DNA of 64,000 nucleotides from NCBI RefSeq assembly GCF_001981525.1, contig NZ_MPSB01000008.1:1-64000 (forward strand). Reading direction: 5' to 3'. The notes below the pieces were generated by a model. It saw nothing but the letters and a program-made list of their open reading frames with translations, was not told the DNA's origin and did no database searches. A program made the position numbers and the translations under genes. Source of the DNA: Sphingomonas jeddahensis. Its GTDB lineage: Bacteria > Pseudomonadota > Alphaproteobacteria > Sphingomonadales > Sphingomonadaceae. Of the stretch, positions 58,732 to 64,000 are shown piece by piece; position 1 is the stretch's first letter; every line of letters begins with the position of its first letter.

Positions 58732-59349
58732 CTACCCTAGTTGCGCCTGAATCCCGTCGATCACGAACTGCACCGCCAGCGCCGCCAGCAGCACGCCCAG
58801 CAGCCGCGTGATCACCGCCTCGATCTTGTGCCCCAACAGCCGCATCAGCGGCCCCGCCGCCAGCAGCGCGGCAAGCGTCAGCAGCAGGATGGTTCCCATC
58901 GCCGCCAGCACCACCAATGTCTGCTCCAGCCCGTTGCTGCGACCCATCAGCAGCATCACAGTGGCGATCGATCCCGGCCCGGCGATCATCGGCATCGCCA
59001 TGGGGAAGATCGAGACGTCCTCCGCCTCTTCCTCGGTCACCTTGGCGGCGCGATCCTCGCGGCGCTGGGTACGCTTCTCGAACACCATCTCCAGCGCGAT
59101 CAGGAACAGCATGATCCCGCCCGCGATGCGGAAGGAGGCCAGCTCGATCCCGAGCCCATGGAGCAGCGGCTCACCGAACAGCGCGAAGACAAGCAGGATC
59201 AGCGACGAGACGACAATCGCCCGCACCGCCATCGCGCGGCGCTGCACCGGCCCTGCCCCCGCCGTCAGCCCGGCATAGATCGGCGCGCACCCCGGCGGAT
59301 CGATCACCACGAAGAAGGTGATCAGCGAGGAGACGAAGAGTTCCAGCAC
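58732..59349 (-). CDS. MarC-family membrane protein
   Basis: 205 residues with six membrane helices. Family features: [37 protein letters not shown] and [20 protein letters not shown]. Once linked to antibiotic resistance in Escherichia, but its role is unclear. It follows folD by 7 bases, so is probably co-transcribed. Confidence 0.9.
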   Translation of the reverse strand: MLELFVSSLITFFVVIDPPGCAPIYAGLTAGAGPVQRRAMAVRAIVVSSLILLVFALFGEPLLHGLGIELASFRIAGGIMLFLIALEMVFEKRTQRREDRAAKVTEEEAEDVSIFPMAMPMIAGPGSIATVMLLMGRSNGLEQTLVVLAAMGTILLLTLAALLAAGPLMRLLGHKIEAVITRLLGVLLAALAVQFVIDGIQAQLG

Positions 59350-59356
59350 CGGCGCG

Positions 59357-60226
59357 TCAAATCGCGGCCGAGAGCGTCACGCCGTCGCGCCGCGCAGCGG
59401 AGACGACCGTGTTGCGCAACAGCACCGCGATCGTCATCGGCCCCACGCCGCCCGGCACCGGCGTCATCGCGCCCGCCACCTCGGCGCAGGCCGGGTCGAT
59501 GTCGCCGACCAACCCGTCGTCGGTGCGATTGATGCCGACGTCGATCAGCGTCGCGCCGGGCTTGATCCACTCGGGCTTCACCATCTTCGCACGTCCCACC
59601 GCGGCGACGACGATGTCGGCGCGCCGGACCACGTCTGGCAGATCGCGGGTGCGCGAATGCGCCACGGTCACGGTGCAGCTATCGCCGATCAGCAGTTGCG
59701 CCATCGGCTTGCCGACGATGTTCGACCGGCCGATCACCACCGCTTGCCTGCCGGACAGATCGCCCAGCACGTCGCGCAACAGCATCAGGCAGCCAAGCGG
59801 CGTACACGGCACGAACCCTTCCAGCCCCGTCGCCAGCCGTCCAGCGTTGACGGGGTGGAAGCCATCGACGTCCTTGTCAGGATTAATGCGCGTGATGATT
59901 GCGCTTTCGTCGAGATGCCCGGGCAGCGGCAGCTGGACCAGGATGCCGTCCACCGCCGGATCAGCGTTGAGCCGGTCCACCAACGCCTCCAGCGTCTCCT
60001 GCGTCGTATCGGCCGGCAGGCGATGCTCGAAGCTTTCCATGCCCGCGGCGACGGTCGCCTTGCCCTTGGAGCGGACATAAACGGCCGAAGCGGGATCCTC
60101 GCCTACCAGCACCACCGCGAGACCCGGCTTGCGCTTGGCTATGCTCGCAACCTCAGCCGCTGCAACTGCCACACGCTCGCGCAGCCCCGCCGCGAACGCC
60201 TTTCCGTCGATGATCCGTGCCGTCAT
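59357..60226 (-). CDS. folD: Bifunctional methylenetetrahydrofolate dehydrogenase/cyclohydrolase
   Basis: 289 residues. Motifs: [15 protein letters not shown] (catalytic Lys), [40 protein letters not shown] and [16 protein letters not shown]. It interconverts methylene-, methenyl- and formyl-THF using NADP. The start overlaps the yggU stop by 4 bases. Confidence 0.97.
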   Translation of the reverse strand: MTARIIDGKAFAAGLRERVAVAAAEVASIAKRKPGLAVVLVGEDPASAVYVRSKGKATVAAGMESFEHRLPADTTQETLEALVDRLNADPAVDGILVQLPLPGHLDESAIITRINPDKDVDGFHPVNAGRLATGLEGFVPCTPLGCLMLLRDVLGDLSGRQAVVIGRSNIVGKPMAQLLIGDSCTVTVAHSRTRDLPDVVRRADIVVAAVGRAKMVKPEWIKPGATLIDVGINRTDDGLVGDIDPACAEVAGAMTPVPGGVGPMTIAVLLRNTVVSAARRDGVTLSAAI

Positions 60227-60525
60227 GGTGCCGTGCCATAGAGGCTGGCGGCGACCCGCGCCAGCGCAGCGGCATCGCCTTCGACGAACAGTCGTTTGAG
60301 CCGCGCCGTCTCCCCGCCGGTGATCCTCACCGACCCGCGCGACACGCCGAAGGTCTTGGCCACCAGCGCAATCAGCGACGCATTCGCCGCGCCATCCACC
60401 GGTGCGGCCGCGACGCGCGCGGAAAGATGCTCGTCCGTTCCGCCGCTTAGCGCATCGCGTCCACAGCGCGGCGTCAGCCGGACCGCGATCGCGATCCCGC
60501 CATCCGCCGCCTTCCAGGCGCTCAG
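60223..60525 (-). CDS. DUF167/YggU family protein with apparent CTG start
   Basis: 100 residues. Family features are clear from about residue 9: [53 protein letters not shown]. No ATG, GTG or TTG lies in frame between the upstream TAG and this domain. The best start is CTG at 60525, giving (L/M)SAWKAADGG, which overlaps the yggT stop (CTGA) and matches the usual MSAW opening. It sits between yggT and folD in a tightly overlapping set. Function unknown. Confidence 0.8.
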   Translation of the reverse strand: MSAWKAADGGIAIAVRLTPRCGRDALSGGTDEHLSARVAAAPVDGAANASLIALVAKTFGVSRGSVRITGGETARLKRLFVEGDAAALARVAASLYGTAP

Positions 60526-60821
60526 ATGCCGCCCATCATCACGCTAGCCTCAACATTGTTGAGGATGATCGTCAGGATCGCGATGCCGATCAGCACCACC
60601 GCCGGCGCGAAGTCGATCCCGCCGGTATTGGGCAGGATACGGCGGATCGGGCGGTACAGCGGCTCGGTCAGCCGATCAAGCCCCATGTACAGCGAGCGCA
60701 CGAAATTCGACTGCATGTTCACGACGTTGAACGCCACCAGCAGCGACAGCACGAACTGGATGACGATGACCCACCAGACCACGTTCAGCAGCACCTGCAG
60801 GATCTGGACGAGGGTAAGCAT
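60522..60821 (-). CDS. YggT family membrane protein
   Basis: 99 residues from ATG 60821 (an in-frame TTG is at 60827). Two membrane helices ([18 protein letters not shown] and [19 protein letters not shown]) with the family motif [20 protein letters not shown] between them. Role unknown; linked to osmotic or envelope stress in some bacteria. Followed by yggU with overlap. Confidence 0.93.
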   Translation of the reverse strand: MLTLVQILQVLLNVVWWVIVIQFVLSLLVAFNVVNMQSNFVRSLYMGLDRLTEPLYRPIRRILPNTGGIDFAPAVVLIGIAILTIILNNVEASVMMGGI

Positions 60822-60888
60822 CAGCAAGGGCGGTCTCCGTTCCGGTGTATCATCATAATAGCACAGTTGGGCACGAGCGCGACCCTCA

Positions 60889-61791
60889 TCAACCCTTGCG
60901 GATCAGCGTACCCGCGCCGCGCCGCGTGAAGATTTCCAGCAGCATGCCGTGCGGCACCCGCCCATCGAGCACCACCGCCGCATCGACGCCGGCCTCGACG
61001 GCGGCGACGCAGGTTTCCAGCTTCGGGATCATCCCGCCTGAGATCGTGCCGTCCGAGCGAAGACGTGCCACGTCGATCGGCGTCAGATCAGTGACCAGTT
61101 CGCCCTGCTTGTCGAGCACGCCCGCCACGTCGGTCAGCAGGAAGAACCGTTTCGCGCCCAGCGCTGCGGCGATCGCACCGGCCATTGTGTCCGCGTTGAT
61201 GTTATAGGTATGCCCGTCCGATCCGATGCCGATCGGCGCAATCACCGGAATGATTCCGTCGTGGCTCAGCGTGTCGATGATGCGGCGGTCCACCGCGACC
61301 GGCTCGCCGACAAAGCCCAGGTCCACCTTGCGCTCGATACCCTGCAACTGATCGGGCTCGCTGCGGCCGACCTTCTCGGCCCGCACCAACCCGGCGTCCT
61401 TGCCCGAAATGCCTACCGCACGCCCCCCGGCGGCTGCGATCCAAGACACGATCTGCTTGTTGATCGATCCGGCGAGAACCATCTCGGCGATATGCGCGGT
61501 TTCCTCGTCGGTGACGCGCAGCCCATCAACGAAGCGCGACTCGACGCCCAACCGCTTCAGCATCGATCCGATCTGCGGCCCGCCGCCGTGAACTACTACC
61601 GGGTTGATGCCGACCGCCTTCATCAACACCACGTCTTCGGCGAAATCGCGCTGCGCCTCCGGATCGCCCATGGCGTGCCCGCCGTATTTCACGACAAAGG
61701 TCGCACCGGCATAACGCTGGAGATACGGCAGCGCCTCGACGAGCGTTTCGGCCTTGGCGAGCAGTTCGGGCGCGGGACTGTGATCGGTCAT
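60889..61791 (-). CDS. argB: Acetylglutamate kinase
   Basis: 300 residues from ATG 61791. Motifs: [48 protein letters not shown], and [11 protein letters not shown] (arginine-sensing/AAK domain). It phosphorylates N-acetylglutamate in arginine synthesis. A long inverted repeat upstream (61859-61902) is the likely regulatory site. Longer frame starts have no support. Confidence 0.96.
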   Translation of the reverse strand: MTDHSPAPELLAKAETLVEALPYLQRYAGATFVVKYGGHAMGDPEAQRDFAEDVVLMKAVGINPVVVHGGGPQIGSMLKRLGVESRFVDGLRVTDEETAHIAEMVLAGSINKQIVSWIAAAGGRAVGISGKDAGLVRAEKVGRSEPDQLQGIERKVDLGFVGEPVAVDRRIIDTLSHDGIIPVIAPIGIGSDGHTYNINADTMAGAIAAALGAKRFFLLTDVAGVLDKQGELVTDLTPIDVARLRSDGTISGGMIPKLETCVAAVEAGVDAAVVLDGRVPHGMLLEIFTRRGAGTLIRKG

Positions 61792-61858
61792 GGTGCGCTC
61801 GCCTAGCGGTTCGCAGGCGAAAGCAAAACCACCCTCGCCACGGTTCGCGAATGTTGAC

Positions 61859-61902
61859 AATGTTGAGGCGCTCGCACGTTTTTCTCCAACAGCCTCAACA
61901 TT
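61859..61902. promoter_or_regulatory. Inverted repeat upstream of argB
   Basis: AATGTTGAGGC (61859-61869) and GCCTCAACATT (61892-61902) are perfect reverse complements separated by 22 bases. A partial third copy (gcgaatgttgac) precedes the left arm. It lies 68-111 bases upstream of the argB ATG and past the stop of the queuosine transporter. Either an operator or a transcription end for the upstream gene. Confidence 0.55.
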
Positions 61903-61954
61903 CGCATCATCATGGAAACGGGTATCCCACGGACGCCGGCTGTAGGACAGGCCG

Positions 61955-62593
61955 TCAGCGATCCAGCCGCCGCCCCAGCGCCACGAAAGCGTAGATCATC
62001 GGCGGCACCAGCACGATCGACAGCGCCACTTTGGCAATCATCTGTCCGACCATCAGTTCGCCGATCGGGAACACGCCATAAAAGGCGATCGTCACGAACA
62101 GCAACGTATCCACCACCTGCGACAGCACGCTGGCGATCGCTGCACGCAGCCACAGCAGCCGCCCGCCCTCGCGCCCCTTCAGCGCCGCGAAGATCGTTAC
62201 GTTGAGCGTCTGCGACGTGCCGTAAGCGACAATCCCGCCCATCCAGATGCGCGGCGTGCCCGTCATCATCAGGTCGAACGCGGCCAGCCGCTCCGGCTCC
62301 ATGGCGGACGATGCCGGCACCGCAAGTACCACCAGCGTCAGCAGCAGCGAGACAATCAGCGGAACAAAGCCGATCTGCACCAGCCGATTCGCGACATGCC
62401 GACCATGCAGTTCCGCAATCGCGCTGGACGTGACGACCAGCAGCAGAAAGGCGAAGATCCCCGCCTCCACCGCCAGCGGCCCGAGCGCGACCTGCTTGTT
62501 GCCGAGCACCCCGGCGATGCACACCATGCCCCCGTAAAAAATCGAGAAGGCGAAGAGCGAGCGCGCGATCGGCGCGGGAGCGCGTGATTCCAT
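61955..62593 (-). CDS. Queuosine precursor transporter (YhhQ/VUT family)
   Basis: 212 residues, six membrane helices. Family features: [38 protein letters not shown] and [15 protein letters not shown]. It imports preQ0/preQ1 or queuine for tRNA modification. No preQ1 riboswitch was recognised upstream. Its stop faces the argB promoter region on the same strand. Confidence 0.9.
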   Translation of the reverse strand: MESRAPAPIARSLFAFSIFYGGMVCIAGVLGNKQVALGPLAVEAGIFAFLLLVVTSSAIAELHGRHVANRLVQIGFVPLIVSLLLTLVVLAVPASSAMEPERLAAFDLMMTGTPRIWMGGIVAYGTSQTLNVTIFAALKGREGGRLLWLRAAIASVLSQVVDTLLFVTIAFYGVFPIGELMVGQMIAKVALSIVLVPPMIYAFVALGRRLDR

Positions 62594-62663
62594 CCGCTTG
62601 CCGGTACATCGCGCGTGCGCAAGGGGAAAGCCGGATGTTGGCCGTGCATCATCCCACTCGAAC

Positions 62664-62770
62664 CGTCATCCCGGCCTTGAGCCGGGATCCAAGGCTCCGC
62701 GAGCGCCATGGCTCGATCCAAAGGACAGCGTTCGTGGCGTGATGGATCCCGGCTCAAGGCCGGTATGACG
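62664..62770. repeat. Family-B hairpin repeat pair
   Basis: cgtcatcccggccttgagcc-gggatcc at the left and ggatcccggctcaaggccgg-tatgacg at the right. One base in the right arm differs from a perfect match. It lies between divergent transporter genes. Confidence 0.8.
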
Positions 62771-62895
62771 CTGGATGATGAGGACGGCCGCAACCATCCA
62801 CTGTCCCGCTTGTCGAACAGCCGCCGCCTTCCCTATGAAGGCACACGGAAAAAACATCCGGCGGCAAGCTCCGCCCGTAGCGGGAAGTGTCGCAG

Positions 62896-64000
62896 TTGAG
62901 CCGTTTTCTCATCGGCATCGCCGGTATCATCGTGATCCTCGCGCTGGCGGTGGCGCTATCCACCGATCGCCGCGCGATCCGGCCGCGAGTGGTGCTCAGT
63001 GCCTTTGCGCTTCAGGTCGGCATCGCGGTGCTCGTCCTTTACGTCGATTTCGGCAAGCGCATCCTCTCGGGCATGTCCGCCGGCGTGTCGCACCTGCTTG
63101 GTTATGCCAAGGCGGGGGTGGATTTCCTGTTCGGCCCGCTCGCGTCACCTGAGATCGGCGGCAACAGCTTTGCCATCGCCGCTTTGCCGGTGATCATCTT
63201 CTTCGCCAGCCTGGTCTCGATCCTTTATTATCTCGGCGTGATGCAGTTGATCGTCCGCTGGCTGGGCGGCGCGATCGAAAAGGTGATCGGCGTATCCAAG
63301 GTCGAGAGCCTGTGCGCCGCCGCCAACGTGTTCGTCGGACAGAGCGAATCGCCTTTGGTGATCCGCCCCTATCTGGCCGGGCTCACCCCGCCGCAGCTGT
63401 TCACGGTGATGACCAGCGGCATGGCGGGCGTGGCCGGCACCATCCTTGCAGCTTATGCCTCGATGGGCATCCGCATCGACTATCTGCTCGCGGCCAGCTT
63501 CATGGCGGCGCCGGGCGGCATCCTGATGGCGAAGATCATCATGCCGGATCGGACCGTGCCGCCCGAAGGCGAACTGCCGCTCGGCGACCTGCCCGACCCC
63601 GACCGCGAGATCGAAGTGTCGGAAGCCCGGATCGCCGGGGCGAGCATCGCCGCCTTGCCGAACGAACTCACCCCCGGCGAGCCGATGCCGCAAGCGACGC
63701 ATGACGAGGAAAAGCCCGCAAACCTGATCATGGCGGCGGCGCAAGGCGCGCAGACCGGCGTGCGGCTGGCGGTCGCGGTCGGCGCGATGGTGCTGGCGTT
63801 CGTCGCGCTGGTCGCGCTCGCCAACGGCCTGCTCGGCGCGTTCGGCGGGCTGTTCGGCCGGCCCGACCTCAGCTTTCAGATGCTGCTCGGCTATGTCTTT
63901 GCGCCGGTGATGTTCCTCATCAACGTGCCCTGGGACGAAGCGCTGCGTGCGGGCGGGCTGTTCGGCCAGAAGATCGTCCTGAACGAGTTCGTCGCCTATA
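62896..64000 (+). CDS. NupC/CNT-family nucleoside transporter, truncated by the window end
   Basis: At least 368 residues from TTG 62896, with GGGAAG eight bases upstream (a GTG at 62887 is in frame but has no spacing for this site). Many membrane segments and CNT motifs: NVFVGQSESPLVIRPYLAGL, MTSGMAGVAGTILAAYASMG, MAAPGGILMAKIIMP and a predicted Asn/Glu region near the end (GLFGQKIVLNEFVAY). It imports nucleosides with Na+ or H+. The cytoplasmic loop of about 60 residues after PDRTVPPEGELPLG is longer than usual. The 3' end is outside the window. Confidence 0.92.
   Translation, partial: MSRFLIGIAGIIVILALAVALSTDRRAIRPRVVLSAFALQVGIAVLVLYVDFGKRILSGMSAGVSHLLGYAKAGVDFLFGPLASPEIGGNSFAIAALPVIIFFASLVSILYYLGVMQLIVRWLGGAIEKVIGVSKVESLCAAANVFVGQSESPLVIRPYLAGLTPPQLFTVMTSGMAGVAGTILAAYASMGIRIDYLLAASFMAAPGGILMAKIIMPDRTVPPEGELPLGDLPDPDREIEVSEARIAGASIAALPNELTPGEPMPQATHDEEKPANLIMAAAQGAQTGVRLAVAVGAMVLAFVALVALANGLLGAFGGLFGRPDLSFQMLLGYVFAPVMFLINVPWDEALRAGGLFGQKIVLNEFVAY

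Overview
The window reads as chromosomal DNA of a sphingomonad alphaproteobacterium (Sphingomonas or a close relative). The reasons are high GC, secB beside a Tim44-like protein, a PopZ-type DUF2497 protein, an NDUFA12 subunit, two exosortase-A-associated polysaccharide genes, sphingan-style export genes, and the intergenic hairpin repeats usual in this group. I see no rRNA, transposase, prophage, CRISPR array or plasmid replication gene. One tRNA (Cys) is present.

Layout. 0-4.3 kb: a broken 5' end of a probable MltA lipoprotein fused to a duplicated scrap of secB, then a Tim44-like protein, secB, murJ and trpS. 4.4-10.2 kb: polysaccharide genes, namely an initiating sugar transferase facing a three-gene export operon (export lipoprotein, outer-membrane barrel, Wzc-like co-polymerase/kinase). 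10.3-16.3 kb: tamA-tamB. 16.3-18.2 kb: small genes, including a divergent pair built around an S24-family regulator with a perfect palindrome and an alphaproteobacterial SOS-box-like repeat. 18.2-21.9 kb: a low-complexity membrane protein, an exosortase-A-type glycosyltransferase and an O-glycosylation ligase. 22-30 kb: acnA, valS and a secreted S9 peptidase. 30-33 kb: popZ-like, tolC-like and pcm-like genes, then tRNA-Cys. 33.4-36.4 kb: dctA beside a decayed porin/malate:quinone oxidoreductase fusion. 36.6-39.4 kb: a second Tim44-like protein, a gene-poor stretch, mutT and two Flp pilins. 39.4-45 kb: accA, xerD, two membrane-associated or secreted proteins, then aroK-aroB-DUF2256. 45.2-48.3 kb: a four-gene overlapping operon (cvpA, an Fe-S scaffold, a CPA2 antiporter, DUF423). 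48.4-54 kb: radA, a second SOS-box-like site, a lipoprotein, aat, DUF2155, NDUFA12, DUF192, a double cold-shock protein and recX. 54-64 kb: a fatty acyl-AMP ligase, acs, marC, folD-yggU-yggT, argB, a queuosine-precursor transporter and a truncated nucleoside transporter.

Most of the window is ordinary housekeeping. The parts that repay attention are the two GAAC-N7-GAAC direct repeats upstream of small uncharacterised genes (about 17.7 and 50.0 kb), the chimeric porin/mqo pseudogene, the secB-mltA junction at the left edge, several translationally coupled tiny genes, and unusual start codons. I do not see a clear new multi-gene system. The best candidate for something undescribed is the SOS-box/S24 small-protein module at 17.0-18.2 kb. 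Every function below is judged from sequence alone, without a database search.
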